38,465 nt of DNA from contig JAEZSP010000044.1 in NCBI GenBank assembly GCA_023421735.1, positions 1-38,465 on the forward strand, in the 5' to 3' direction. A program made the translations under genes and the position numbers. The notes beneath the pieces were generated by a model. It was not told the origin of the DNA. It worked only from the letters and a program-made list of their open reading frames with translations, and did no database searches. Below, in pieces: positions 15,582 to 24,771 of this stretch (position 1 is its first letter; the number at the start of each line of letters is the position of its first letter). The DNA comes from Bacillota bacterium. GTDB lineage: Bacteria > Bacillota_A > Clostridia > Christensenellales > Aristaeellaceae.

Positions 15582-16945
15582 AATTCCTCAACCTCCAGCA
15601 TCTCCTGATTGGTCAGAAGTTCGCCGTTCTGAAGCGGCATATCCTCGTATTCCGCTTCGCCGTCCTGATTGTCGTAGGGGTCATAGCGCAGGAATGTGCG
15701 CGGTGGGTCAAACTCGTGCTGGAACTCGCTCGCCGCCACCATGCGGAAGGGATCGAGGTTTCCGAAGTAGAAGTCGCGCCGCTCCATCGCGCCTTTGTGA
15801 TAGGCGGAATTGCCGAAGGAGCAGTCCGCGAACAGCCAACCGTAGGGCGCGACGTAAAACTGCGCCCAATCGTGCATGCCGATCTCAATGGGCGTGGTAT
15901 AGAGCCCCGACTGCCAGCGCGCGGGCACACCTGCGATGCGGCAGAGTGTGATAAAGAGGAGTGCAAACACGCCGCAATCGCCCTTGAGCCGCGTCGCCAT
16001 GAAGCCGGGCAGATCGGCAACCGTGAAATACGGCGGCATAAACGAATAAATGGGAACACGCGTGAGCCAATCATAGATTTTGCGCGCCTTGAGAAGCGGG
16101 TTCGTCTCGCTCCCCACGATGTCCCGCGCGAGTGCGCGCAGATAGGGCTTGAACGCGATGTGTGGCGGGAGCTCTTCCAAATAGAAGGTTGGCTGCGCCG
16201 CAAGTACCCGCGCCGGATCGGGATTGACATACCGCATGCGGTTGACATATTCGTATTCGACCGAAAACGTCATGCCCGGCTCATAGACGCGCTCGAAAAA
16301 CGCCGTACGCTGGGGGTAATCCTTTGCGGAGACGTATGCGGGCGCGGGATCAAGCTTCAAAATGTCGACCGACTCGATCTGTGCGCCCAAAATCGGCACG
16401 GGAATGTGCACGCGGATCATTTTCCCGGGACGCTGGTGCGGGGGTTTCACCGCCACGGACGCGCGGATGCGGAACCGGTACGCGCATGACCCGGTTTCTT
16501 TCATTTTGTGGATTGCGCCGTCGAGAAGCGCGGTGTTCTTTTTATAATAATCGAGGCGTGCCGGATCCTTGAGCCGCGCTGCAATCTCCGGGCGCGTCTT
16601 GATGAGGTTCCCCATGAAATTGCGGCGGTAGCGCACCTGTCCGTCCAGAAAAATCCAGTCGGCGGCGTCCATGTCGGTGAGCCGCCCGAGTTCCTCGGGC
16701 GCCCATCCTTCGAGGGTATCGGCGAGAATCTTTTCCGCCTCCGCTTGGGTGTAGGGGTATGCGCCGGGCAGAAGCGCGGTCATGGCGCGTTCGAGCAGGA
16801 GCCTCTTTTGAAGCGGCTGGGGGATGTCCGCAGCAAGCCGCATATCGATCACCCGGTTCATTCGCGCGAAATCGCCCGCATCCTTCAGCCGGCGGATATC
16901 CTCCGGAAGGTCCACCGCGAGATATTTTAAATCGCTGTATTCCAT
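15578..16945 (-). CDS. Transglutaminase-like (papain-fold) protein, cytoplasmic
   Basis: The 455-residue protein carries a transglutaminase-like domain in its C-terminal half. The probable triad is Cys in LKGDCGVFALLF, His in GMHDWAQFYV and Asp in WLFADCSFGN. The N-terminal ~220 residues are helical then mixed and not recognised. Members act as proteases, amidases or cross-linkers; no specific reaction can be read here. No signal peptide is seen. I chose the ATG at 16945 (MEYSDLKYLAV), which follows GGGGAGG; a longer frame upstream lacks a ribosome site. It is the first gene of an operon with a sialidase-family gene and an ART-like gene. Confidence 0.8.
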   Translation of the reverse strand: MEYSDLKYLAVDLPEDIRRLKDAGDFARMNRVIDMRLAADIPQPLQKRLLLERAMTALLPGAYPYTQAEAEKILADTLEGWAPEELGRLTDMDAADWIFLDGQVRYRRNFMGNLIKTRPEIAARLKDPARLDYYKKNTALLDGAIHKMKETGSCAYRFRIRASVAVKPPHQRPGKMIRVHIPVPILGAQIESVDILKLDPAPAYVSAKDYPQRTAFFERVYEPGMTFSVEYEYVNRMRYVNPDPARVLAAQPTFYLEELPPHIAFKPYLRALARDIVGSETNPLLKARKIYDWLTRVPIYSFMPPYFTVADLPGFMATRLKGDCGVFALLFITLCRIAGVPARWQSGLYTTPIEIGMHDWAQFYVAPYGWLFADCSFGNSAYHKGAMERRDFYFGNLDPFRMVAASEFQHEFDPPRTFLRYDPYDNQDGEAEYEDMPLQNGELLTNQEMLEVEEL

Positions 16946-16998
16946 TTTGTCCTCCCCTATCGGTTCTGGTATGCACGACGGCACATGTCGTTACGTCT

Positions 16999-17007
16999 AT
17001 TATATCA
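16999..17007 (-). promoter_or_regulatory. Extended -10 promoter of the transglutaminase/sialidase operon
   Basis: On the minus strand TGATATAAT gives an extended -10 with a perfect TATAAT (17004-16999). No good -35 box lies at the right distance. The operon start codon is ~55 bases downstream. Confidence 0.55.
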
Positions 17008-17060
17008 TCAATATGGGCAATTTTTCGAACAATTTCCTGTATGCAGCGGAGATAATTTTA

Positions 17061-17069
17061 TGTTATAAT
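17061..17069 (+). promoter_or_regulatory. Extended -10 promoter of the ABC export operon
   Basis: TGTTATAAT (TG, one base, TATAAT at 17064-17069). The -35 region is poor. It is divergent from the transglutaminase operon promoter ~55 bases away, and the first gene starts 33 bases downstream. Confidence 0.6.
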
Positions 17070-17102
17070 GTGACTTGTTATGAATTTACGGGAGGCACGA
17101 CA

Positions 17103-18194
17103 TTGAAATTATTAAAAAGGCGCGCCGCGTTATGCGCCTTGACGACGCTTTTTGCGCTTTCGCTCACAGGATGTACGGGCACGCAATCCGCAGCGCGCGA
17201 TAACGCCATCAATGTGGTGCGCGCGGACGCGAGCGCGGAATATAACCTTGCAACCGTGCGCCGGGGCGACATCTCCCTGACGGAATCCGTGCGCGTCACA
17301 TACTTCGCCGCGCGTGCCGCGTCTTACGGCTTTGCGACTTCCGGCATTTATTACGAAAACTTTCAGGTTTCCGTGGGCGACCAGGTGCAGGCGGGCGACG
17401 TGCTTGCAACGTTGGAATCCGCCGAAATCGACGCCGAGATCGCATCCTGCGAAGCGGAGATCGATTCTCTGACGCTGGAGCGCGACCGGAACAGCGCGCT
17501 CCTCGCGCTCTATGACGCGCGGCTCGCCGGACGGGAAGCCGCGACGGGCACTGCCGGAAGGACAGATGCGCGCCGCCGCACCTACGAGGTTGCGATCCGC
17601 GATGCGGAGGATCGGATGGAGGTTTTGGACGTACGGCTTGACGAGCTGAACGCGCAGCGCGCCGGACGCGTCGTGACCGCGGACATCGACGGCACCGTGA
17701 CATATGTCAGGGACGTTCAGCCGGGCGAGACGTCCGTGAAGGGACGCACGATCATCACCGTCACGGATCTTTCCTCCTGTGCGTTTGAATCGACCGTCGA
17801 GCATCCGGAAGCGATTCCATTTGATCAGACGTACGACATCCGAATCGACGGACAGGATTACGCCATCTACCGCACCACGGCGGAGGAACTGGGCGTCGCC
17901 GAGGAACCTATGAACGAAAAAAGCGCGCGCACGCGGGTCTACTTTGCGCCGCTCGTCCCATCCGTGAACCTCGCGGAAGGCGCGTCCGGAAAATTTACCG
18001 TAGTCGTGCAAAAGTCGGAGGATACGCTCTACGTGCCCGCCACCTGCGTCGCGGAAGCGGACGGACAGACGTGCGTCTATATACTGGATGATGCGGGTCT
18101 CAAGACAATCCGGCCCATCACCGTCGGCCTCCTCACCCCCCGAAGCTGCGAAATCACAAGCGGCCTCGATGAGGGCGACAGGGTCGTCAACTGA
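17103..18194 (+). CDS. ABC-system adaptor lipoprotein 1 (HlyD/MacA-like)
   Basis: The 363-residue product has a lipoprotein signal ending LSLTGC (lipidated Cys near residue 21). A biotinyl/lipoyl-like segment (VSVGDQVQAGDVLATLES), a coiled-coil hairpin (about residues 115-185, EIDSLTLERDRNS to RLDELNAQ), the second lipoyl half (DGTVTYVRDVQPGETSVKG) and a beta-barrel follow, ending in GLDEGDRVV. This is a membrane-fusion/adaptor protein for an ABC exporter, outside the membrane. The TTG start lies seven bases after GGGAGG; the frame extends upstream without a start of merit. It is the first of three adaptors in one operon. Confidence 0.85.
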   Translation: MKLLKRRAALCALTTLFALSLTGCTGTQSAARDNAINVVRADASAEYNLATVRRGDISLTESVRVTYFAARAASYGFATSGIYYENFQVSVGDQVQAGDVLATLESAEIDAEIASCEAEIDSLTLERDRNSALLALYDARLAGREAATGTAGRTDARRRTYEVAIRDAEDRMEVLDVRLDELNAQRAGRVVTADIDGTVTYVRDVQPGETSVKGRTIITVTDLSSCAFESTVEHPEAIPFDQTYDIRIDGQDYAIYRTTAEELGVAEEPMNEKSARTRVYFAPLVPSVNLAEGASGKFTVVVQKSEDTLYVPATCVAEADGQTCVYILDDAGLKTIRPITVGLLTPRSCEITSGLDEGDRVVN

Positions 18195-18207
18195 CGGGGG
18201 TATGAAG

Positions 18208-19278
18208 ATGAAAAGACGAATGCTTTTGACCCTCGCGGCGATCCTGGCAATTCTCGCGACCGGGTGCCAGCAGAACCGGGCGGATGCACCCGCGCTCCTG
18301 ACGCCGGTGGGCGCGAAGATGGACACCGCCGTGTGCGAATTGGGCGACATGGTGGACATGAAGGTCTACGAAGGCGCGGTCGCGCCTCGCAGCACGGCAT
18401 TATACTTTACAGCCGACAGCAGAATCGGCGCAATTCCCGTCGGGATTGGCGAGCGCGTACAGGCGGGCGACCCCCTCGTCCAGATCGACGTATCGGCGAT
18501 CAACGGCGCTCTTTCCGCCCTCGACGCCGAGGAAGCGCAGATCAGCGAGACAGCCGCATACGAAAAACAGCTCTACGACATCGACATGGAGATCGGGACG
18601 CTTTCGCTGTCGCAACTGACGGACGAGGCGGCCAAATACGACAAGCAGACCGACATCGATCTGCGCGAACTCGAATACCAAAACGCCGTGGTTGCGCGCA
18701 CGGAGCGGCTGGATGCCATTCGGGCGGCGCGCGCGGCATATGAAGCGCAGCTTGAGGACATCTGGCTGACCGCACCGACGAGCGGGCGCGTCGTCGCCCT
18801 CACATGCGCGGTCGGACAGACCGTGGGCGCATATGACACCGTCTGCGTGGTGACCAGCGACACATCGCTCGTGCTCCAATCCGACTACATATCCCCGTCG
18901 GCATTTTCCGGGGCGGCGGACTTTTACGCGCTGATTGACGGAACGCGGCATGCGATCACGCCGGAACCCGTCGACGAGGACGAATATGCGCGCGCGGCGC
19001 TCAAGGGAATCAAATACCTGACCACATATGAAATCGAAGACACCGAAGGTTTGACGGCAGGTGAAACCGCCGCGGTGGTGCTCGTGACAAGACACAAGGA
19101 AGGCGTTTTGAAGGTTCCCATTAATGCGCTCTATGACGAAGACGGCGAGTTCTACGTCTACGTGGTTGAAAACGAGGCAAAGCTGCGCCGCGACGTGCAG
19201 GTCGGCCTCGAGACATCCACAGAAGCCGAGATTCTATCCGGCCTGACGGAAGGGGAGGTTGTCTATGTCGACAAGTAG
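18208..19278 (+). CDS. ABC-system adaptor lipoprotein 2
   Basis: The ~356-residue protein has a lipobox (ILATGC) and the adaptor layout: lipoyl half GIGERVQAGDPLVQID, a helical hairpin with Glu/Ala-rich helices (about residues 95-180), a second half TSGRVVALTCAVGQTVGAYD, and a C-terminal barrel ending GLTEGEVVYVDK. Its start codon could be the ATG at 18202 or the one at 18208; I prefer the latter because it lies seven bases from GGGGG. It begins 13 bases after adaptor 1 and overlaps adaptor 3 by 14 bases. It is related to, but clearly not a copy of, adaptor 1. Confidence 0.82.
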   Translation: MKRRMLLTLAAILAILATGCQQNRADAPALLTPVGAKMDTAVCELGDMVDMKVYEGAVAPRSTALYFTADSRIGAIPVGIGERVQAGDPLVQIDVSAINGALSALDAEEAQISETAAYEKQLYDIDMEIGTLSLSQLTDEAAKYDKQTDIDLRELEYQNAVVARTERLDAIRAARAAYEAQLEDIWLTAPTSGRVVALTCAVGQTVGAYDTVCVVTSDTSLVLQSDYISPSAFSGAADFYALIDGTRHAITPEPVDEDEYARAALKGIKYLTTYEIEDTEGLTAGETAAVVLVTRHKEGVLKVPINALYDEDGEFYVYVVENEAKLRRDVQVGLETSTEAEILSGLTEGEVVYVDK

Positions 19279-20308
19279 GAAGATGATCGCCCTGATGGTC
19301 CTGCTTGGTCTTTTCATCCCGTCCACCTTTGCGGCAACCGGCGTGCGTTATTCGACGGTGCCCGTTGAGAAAAAGACGTTCAAGCGCACGACGACGTTGC
19401 AGGGTTCGATTCTCTATCTGAGCGTGCAGGCGGTCGCCGTCTATCAGTCCGACGCGCGGCTGGGTGAAATCCTTGTCGCAGCGGGCGACGCCGTCACGGC
19501 GGGCGACCCGGTTGCGACCTACACGCTGCCGGCGAGCGAAACCGACCAAAAGGAAAAGGAAATCGCCCTGCGCGAGGCGCAGGATGACTACGAATATGAG
19601 CTGTCGGCGCGCGCGTCGACCATCGACGACATGACTGCGCAGTTGGCCGCCGAGACGGACGAGACGCAGGCGCGCATTCTCGCGCTGATGATCGAGCGGC
19701 AGCAGCTGACGGACGCGAAGTGGCAAAAAGAAGCGCAGGCGCGGCTCGCATCCCTCGACGCAGCCTATCAGGCCGCCTTGACCGTCGCGGACGAAAAGAC
19801 GCTCTACGCGGGCATCACGGGCACGGTGAGTTCCGTCGCCCAACTCGACACCGGCGCGCTCATTTCCGGCAAGGCGCTGGTCGTTCTGGGCGATCCCCAA
19901 AAAGCGCTCGTGCGCGTGAACAACGAAGACGGCCTTTTCAAATACGGCATGACGGTCGAGCTGCGTCTTTCCGGTTATGGAAGCCAGTCATCCGCAAAGG
20001 GAACGGTCGTGGCTGCGGACAACGTTCTTCCCGGTGAATTGCGCAGCGGCGCCGCATACATCGCATGGGACATTGCCGCAAGTACGGTGTACACATCCGC
20101 CACGGTTTCCGCCGTGACGATGTACGTTGCGGATGTGCTCGTCGCCGCATCGGAGGCGGTTTCCTACAAGGACGGACTCTACTATGTTGAAATCCTCGGC
20201 TCAGACGGTGCGCTGCACACCCGCTACGTCACAAAGGCCCTGGACACCGGCTCCGACGCCTGGATCGTGCTCGGCGTAAACGAGGGCGACAAGCTGATTA
20301 CAAAGTGA
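19265..20308 (+). CDS. ABC-system adaptor 3, with a cleavable signal peptide
   Basis: The 347-residue protein starts with a signal peptide (MIALMVLLGLFIPSTFA, likely cut before ATG) and has no lipobox cysteine, unlike the two genes before it. The adaptor core is seen in LVAAGDAVTAGDPVATYTL, a long helical hairpin (about residues 95-170, rich in Glu, Ala and Gln), the second half GTVSSVAQLDTGALISGKAL, and the end LGVNEGDKLITK. The ATG at 19265 follows AGGGGAGG by six bases; it lies inside the end of adaptor 2. It may form a mixed adaptor ring with adaptors 1 and 2. Confidence 0.78.
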   Translation: MSTSRKMIALMVLLGLFIPSTFAATGVRYSTVPVEKKTFKRTTTLQGSILYLSVQAVAVYQSDARLGEILVAAGDAVTAGDPVATYTLPASETDQKEKEIALREAQDDYEYELSARASTIDDMTAQLAAETDETQARILALMIERQQLTDAKWQKEAQARLASLDAAYQAALTVADEKTLYAGITGTVSSVAQLDTGALISGKALVVLGDPQKALVRVNNEDGLFKYGMTVELRLSGYGSQSSAKGTVVAADNVLPGELRSGAAYIAWDIAASTVYTSATVSAVTMYVADVLVAASEAVSYKDGLYYVEILGSDGALHTRYVTKALDTGSDAWIVLGVNEGDKLITK

Positions 20309-20318
20309 GGACAGAAGC

Positions 20319-23105
20319 GTGCTGAAATTCTTATTCCGCAAGATGCTCAACAAGGCGTGGATGATTTTGAGCCTATTGATTGGCAACGTGCTTCTCATCA
20401 GCATCGCGATGTCAAATCCCATGTACACCCGCGCCGTGACACAGAATCTGTTGACCAGAACGCTCTCCGACGCATACATACAGACGGCCGCCTATCCCGG
20501 ATATGCGACCATGGAGGGATCGCTGACCAAATCCAAGGGCGATTCGAACGCGACCAAGGCGTATCGCGCCGCGGAGGAGGACATCGCCGCGCTGCCCGGG
20601 CGGATCAACACCCCGGCGCTCTACGAGACCGCATTCAAGTCCGTGGAGGATCTTTCCGGCACGCCCATCTCCCCCCGCAGCGACGAGGGCTCGGCGGTCA
20701 AGGTCACCATCGCCGCGATGTCCGGCATGACGGATCACGTGAAGCTGATTGAAGGAAGCGCCTATTCGACCGAACCTGACGCAGACGGCGTTTACGACGT
20801 CCTGATCGGGCGCACCGCGTTTATCCGCAAAAACCTCGTCCTGGGCGAACAGCTGCGCTTTCAGTACGCATTGACGCCGGATGGCAATCCGCTCGTCGTG
20901 CGGATTGCGGGCGTTTTTGAGACGGACGATTCCGTGTACTGGACGGCGCCGGAAAGCGACTATGCGACCCAGCTTTTCATCGATCCCGCGCTATTTGACG
21001 CCATGTTCATCCATTATGACGACCAGCAATACGCGGTGTCCACGGTGTGGACGACGCTCTTTGACATTGCGGCCATGCGCGCCAAGGACGTACCAAATAC
21101 CCTTTCCGTCCTCGCAGATATTTCCGACCGATACAACCTGACGTTCATCAAGCGGTTCCAAACAGGGTTTGGCGCGCTGATGGAGAGCTACCGGGCGGAG
21201 GCAAACCAAGCGTCCGCGACCCTGAAGGTTTTGGAAGTGCCGGTGTTTGCGCTCCTGATCGCATTCATGTTCATGGTATCCCGGCAGATACTGGAAATTG
21301 AAAAAAACGAGATCGCATACCTGAAATCGCGCGGCGCAGCCGGGCGGCAGGTGCTCATGGTCTATATCCTCCAAAGCCTTGTGATCGCTGTGGTTTCGGC
21401 GCTTTTGAGTCTGCCGGTCAGCACGGCGATCTGTAAGGCCATTGGTGCGTCGTCGGCGTTTTTGGAATTCCAGTCGACGTCGCATCTCGTGATCGAATAC
21501 ACCAGAACCGCGCTCCTCTACGCGCTCGTCGCGGCGCTGGCGGGCATCATGACGATGGCGCTTCCCGCCATCGGGTATTCGCGGCTGACCATCGTCGATT
21601 CCAAAAGGGCCGCGCATGCGCGCAATCAGTCCTCTCTCTGGCAAAAGTTCGGGCTGGACTTCATCCTGCTTGGCATCTCGCTCTACGGGCTGTACGCGTT
21701 TAACAGCCAGAAAGCGCTGCTGGCCGAGAAGGCGCAATCGGGCGCGGCGCTGGATCCGCTTATCTATATCGCATCATCGCTGTTCGCGGTGGGCGCGTCT
21801 TTGTGCATGGTGCGTCTCATTCCCCTTGTGGCGCAGGCGGTCTTCACACTTTTCAAAAACAGGATGCGCCCCGCATTTTATACGTCTTTTTTGCAAATCC
21901 TGCGTTCCCGGCGCAGCCAGACGTTCATGATGGCATTTCTCATGCTCACCATCGCGATCGGCCTTTTGAACGCGGACACCGCCTCGACCGTCAACGTCTC
22001 CCAGGAGACGCAGCTGCGCTACGATCTGGGCGCGGACGTGGTGCTCAAGGAAGCGTGGACGCGCCAATCAGGCGCTTATGTCGAATCAGACGCCGCGCGT
22101 TACGGGCAGATTGCGGGCGTCACGTCCATCGCAAAAGTGCTGCGCGACGACACTGCCTTTGCGACTGCCGGGAAAAAACAGCTCACGTCCGTTTCCCTGA
22201 TGGGCATCGACACGAAGGCGTTCGGAGAAACCGCGTACATGCCGGACGATTTGCTGGACGCACACTTTTTCACCTATCTCAACGCCATGTCGCAAAACCC
22301 GGGCGACTGCCTTGTCTCCGCAAACTTCCGCGACATATTGGGACTGGACGTCGGCGACACGATTACCGTGCGCACGGCCGATCAATCGGCGGTGACCGCC
22401 ACCATCGCGGGCTTTGTTCCCTTCTTCCCGACCTACAATCAGTCGGTATACGAGACACGCGAGGACGGGACGCGGGTGCTGGCGGACAAGTATCTGGTGG
22501 TCTGCAATCTCAACGATCTCCAGTCCGCATGGGGACTTTTGCCCTATGAAATATGGATCAAATCCCCCGAAAGCGCGGACGCGATATACGACTATGCGAA
22601 CGCGAGCGGGCAGCGCTATTGGGCGTTCCAGGACGTCTATACGCAGTTATCGGTGCTGCGCAACGCGCCCGCAATTCAGGGAACCAACGGCATTTTGACC
22701 CTCTCGTTCATCGTGGGGCTCACGCTATGCGCGGCAGGCTTCCTCATCTTCTGGATTTTGTCGATCAAGTCGCGCAGCCTGCAATTCGGCATTTACCGTG
22801 CTATGGGCATGTCGGTTGGCGAAATCATCGGAATGCTGCTCAACGAGCAGTTCTGGCAATCGGTCCTGTCCATCGCCTCGGGCGCGGGCATCGGGTACCT
22901 TGTGAGCAGGCTCTATATCCCGCTCATCCAAATCGCGTACTCCTCCGCCGAGGCGTCGCTGCCGTTGGTTGTGACGCGCGACTTATTCGACCATGTGCGG
23001 CTCTTCGCAATGAACGGGGTCGTCCTTGCAGCTTGCGTGACGATCCTCATACTCATCATCCGCCGCCTCAAGATGGCACAGGCGCTCAAATTGGGGGAGG
23101 ATTGA
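20319..23105 (+). CDS. ABC transporter permease, duplicated FtsX/MacB type
   Basis: The 928-residue permease has an N-terminal membrane segment (about residues 8-30), a large extracytoplasmic domain, an FtsX core with three membrane segments (about 305-420; EIAYLKSRGAAGRQVLMVYIL), further segments near 440-500, a second MacB-like extracytoplasmic domain (about 550-780), and a second FtsX core at the C-terminus (YRAMGMSVGEIIGMLLNEQF). It is thus two half-permeases in one chain. Such proteins export peptides or lipoproteins or act in envelope stress. The GTG start lies seven bases after GAGGA. It is preceded by three adaptors and followed by two ATPases. Confidence 0.9.
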   Translation: MLKFLFRKMLNKAWMILSLLIGNVLLISIAMSNPMYTRAVTQNLLTRTLSDAYIQTAAYPGYATMEGSLTKSKGDSNATKAYRAAEEDIAALPGRINTPALYETAFKSVEDLSGTPISPRSDEGSAVKVTIAAMSGMTDHVKLIEGSAYSTEPDADGVYDVLIGRTAFIRKNLVLGEQLRFQYALTPDGNPLVVRIAGVFETDDSVYWTAPESDYATQLFIDPALFDAMFIHYDDQQYAVSTVWTTLFDIAAMRAKDVPNTLSVLADISDRYNLTFIKRFQTGFGALMESYRAEANQASATLKVLEVPVFALLIAFMFMVSRQILEIEKNEIAYLKSRGAAGRQVLMVYILQSLVIAVVSALLSLPVSTAICKAIGASSAFLEFQSTSHLVIEYTRTALLYALVAALAGIMTMALPAIGYSRLTIVDSKRAAHARNQSSLWQKFGLDFILLGISLYGLYAFNSQKALLAEKAQSGAALDPLIYIASSLFAVGASLCMVRLIPLVAQAVFTLFKNRMRPAFYTSFLQILRSRRSQTFMMAFLMLTIAIGLLNADTASTVNVSQETQLRYDLGADVVLKEAWTRQSGAYVESDAARYGQIAGVTSIAKVLRDDTAFATAGKKQLTSVSLMGIDTKAFGETAYMPDDLLDAHFFTYLNAMSQNPGDCLVSANFRDILGLDVGDTITVRTADQSAVTATIAGFVPFFPTYNQSVYETREDGTRVLADKYLVVCNLNDLQSAWGLLPYEIWIKSPESADAIYDYANASGQRYWAFQDVYTQLSVLRNAPAIQGTNGILTLSFIVGLTLCAAGFLIFWILSIKSRSLQFGIYRAMGMSVGEIIGMLLNEQFWQSVLSIASGAGIGYLVSRLYIPLIQIAYSSAEASLPLVVTRDLFDHVRLFAMNGVVLAACVTILILIIRRLKMAQALKLGED

Positions 23106-23106
23106 C

Positions 23107-23778
23107 ATGCTGAATGTAAAGGACGTATCCCGCGCATTTCCCGTGCAGGGCGAGGGCGATTTCTATGCGCTTCGGGACGTCAATTTGACAGTTGAACAAA
23201 ACATGCTCACGGTACTGGTGGGAAAATCGGGTTCGGGCAAGACGACGCTCATGAACATTATGGGCGTGCTTGATCAACCCACAAAGGGCGCAATCGAATT
23301 CGAGGGCAAGGTCATCTCCAAATTGGGCGATGCCGCGCGCGGACGGATTCGGCGGGCAAAGATGGGCTATGTATTCCAGTCGGTGGCACTGATCCCGATC
23401 ATGACCGCCGAGGAGAACGTGATGTTCGCGCTGCGGCTTGCGGGCGAAACGGAACGCATGCAGGAACGCGCGCTCGAATGCCTGCGCATGGTGGGACTTT
23501 CCCAGCGCGCAAACCACATGCCCCAAGAGCTTTCCGGCGGCGAGCAGCAGCGCGTCGCCATCGCGCGCGCCATCGCGCACAGGCCGACGATTTTATTCGC
23601 GGACGAGCCGACGGCAGAACTCGATTCAAACACCGCGGTGTCCGTGGCACGCATCTTTCGCGAGTTGGTCGACCGGGAGGGCGTGACGGTTGTGCTTACG
23701 ACCCACGACCGTGAGCTTTCGACCATTGGCGACAAAATATATCAGCTCGAGGACGGTGAGATCGTTGCGGGAAACTGA
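23107..23778 (+). CDS. ABC transporter ATP-binding protein 1 (MacB/LolD-like)
   Basis: The 223-residue ATPase has all motifs: Walker [11 protein letters not shown]-loop VFQSVALIP, signature LSGGEQQRV, Walker B ILFADEPT with the catalytic Glu, D-loop AELD and the switch His in TTHDREL. It is the usual length for the MacB/LolD group, which powers FtsX-type permeases. The ATG lies one base after the permease stop, and GGGGAGG is inside the permease gene, so translation is coupled. Confidence 0.95.
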   Translation: MLNVKDVSRAFPVQGEGDFYALRDVNLTVEQNMLTVLVGKSGSGKTTLMNIMGVLDQPTKGAIEFEGKVISKLGDAARGRIRRAKMGYVFQSVALIPIMTAEENVMFALRLAGETERMQERALECLRMVGLSQRANHMPQELSGGEQQRVAIARAIAHRPTILFADEPTAELDSNTAVSVARIFRELVDREGVTVVLTTHDRELSTIGDKIYQLEDGEIVAGN

Positions 23779-23779
23779 C

Positions 23780-24667
23780 ATGGCCAATCCCCAGTACATC
23801 GTGGAATGCGATAATCTGGTCAAGATTTACAAGACGAAGGACATCGAGGTGCTGGCGCTGCAGGGTCTCGAGTTGACCGTCGAGCACGGCGAGATGATGG
23901 CGATCATCGGAAACTCCGGCTCAGGCAAGTCCACGTTTTTAAACATGATCGGTGGACTCGACCGCCCGAACGCCGGGCGATTGTACGTCGACGGGAAAAA
24001 CCTGTTCAAAATGACGGAAAAGGAACTCGTCGATTATAAGAAATCGACCGTCGGCTTCGTGTGGCAGAACAACGCGCGCAACCTGCTCCCCTGGCTCCCC
24101 GCGTGGCAGAACGTGCAGACGCCGATGCTCTTTGGCTCTATGCGCGAAAGAAAAGCGCGCGCGATGGAACTTCTCGATCTGGTTGGACTCAAATCAAAGG
24201 CAGGCGCGCGCCTTTCGCAGCTTTCGGGCGGCGAACAGCAGCGCATCGCCATCGCCATCGCGCTGGCAAACAAACCCAAGCTCCTGCTCGCGGACGAGCC
24301 GACCGGCTCCGTCGACACGAAGACCGCCGTTTACATCCTCGACGTGTTCAGGCGGCTGCAACAGGAGATGGGGCTTACCATCATTATCGTGACCCACGAC
24401 CGCACGCTCTCCAAAAGGGTGAGCCGCGTCGTCGCCATTCGCGACGGAAAAACAGCCGCGGAGATGATCACCCCGCGCGACCTCAAAACCGCGGCGGGCG
24501 AAACGGCGTTTGAAGAGGAGCACGAGGGCGCGCAGGAGGAGTTTGCGGTGCTTGACCGCGCGGGGCGCGTACAGATTTCACGCGCACTCCTTGATCAGGC
24601 AGGCGTCCAGGGACGACGCGTGCGTATGTACACAGAGGACGGAAAGATTATCGTCGAAAAGGAATAA
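23780..24667 (+). CDS. ABC transporter ATP-binding protein 2 with a C-terminal AbrB-like domain
   Basis: The 295-residue protein has an intact ATPase (residues ~1-225): Walker A GNSGSGKST, Q-loop FVWQNNARN, signature LSGGEQQRI, Walker B LLLADEPTGSVD and switch His in VTHDRT. It then continues for ~70 residues. The last ~40, FAVLDRAGRVQISRALLDQAGV to KIIVEKE, resemble an AbrB/SpoVT-type swapped-hairpin DNA-binding fold. The ATG at 23780 is one base after the stop of ATPase 1. With one duplicated permease, the two different ATPases could pair as a heterodimer. Confidence 0.88.
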   Translation: MANPQYIVECDNLVKIYKTKDIEVLALQGLELTVEHGEMMAIIGNSGSGKSTFLNMIGGLDRPNAGRLYVDGKNLFKMTEKELVDYKKSTVGFVWQNNARNLLPWLPAWQNVQTPMLFGSMRERKARAMELLDLVGLKSKAGARLSQLSGGEQQRIAIAIALANKPKLLLADEPTGSVDTKTAVYILDVFRRLQQEMGLTIIIVTHDRTLSKRVSRVVAIRDGKTAAEMITPRDLKTAAGETAFEEEHEGAQEEFAVLDRAGRVQISRALLDQAGVQGRRVRMYTEDGKIIVEKE

Positions 24668-24711
24668 TCGCCGGCAGCATGCGCGGCGAAACCGGTTCAA
24701 ACGACGGTACA

Positions 24712-24771
24712 TATGACGTATTTATGATGAAAATTTCTTTTCATGGGCAAGCTTTCACAAATTACGTCATA
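24712..24771. repeat. Inverted repeat after the ABC operon
   Basis: TATGACGTA (24712-24720) and TACGTCATA (24763-24771) are perfectly complementary, with a 42-base spacer that itself holds ATGAAAA-TTTC-TTTTCAT. No T-run follows, so it is not a standard terminator. It may be a paired operator upstream of the hydrolase gene. The local sequence is clearly AT-richer than its surroundings. Confidence 0.5.

Noticed and set aside
16824..17102. Upstream extension of the adaptor 1 frame
   Set aside because: It overlaps the divergent operon and both promoters; the lipoprotein signal starts at the TTG at 17103, which has a strong ribosome site.
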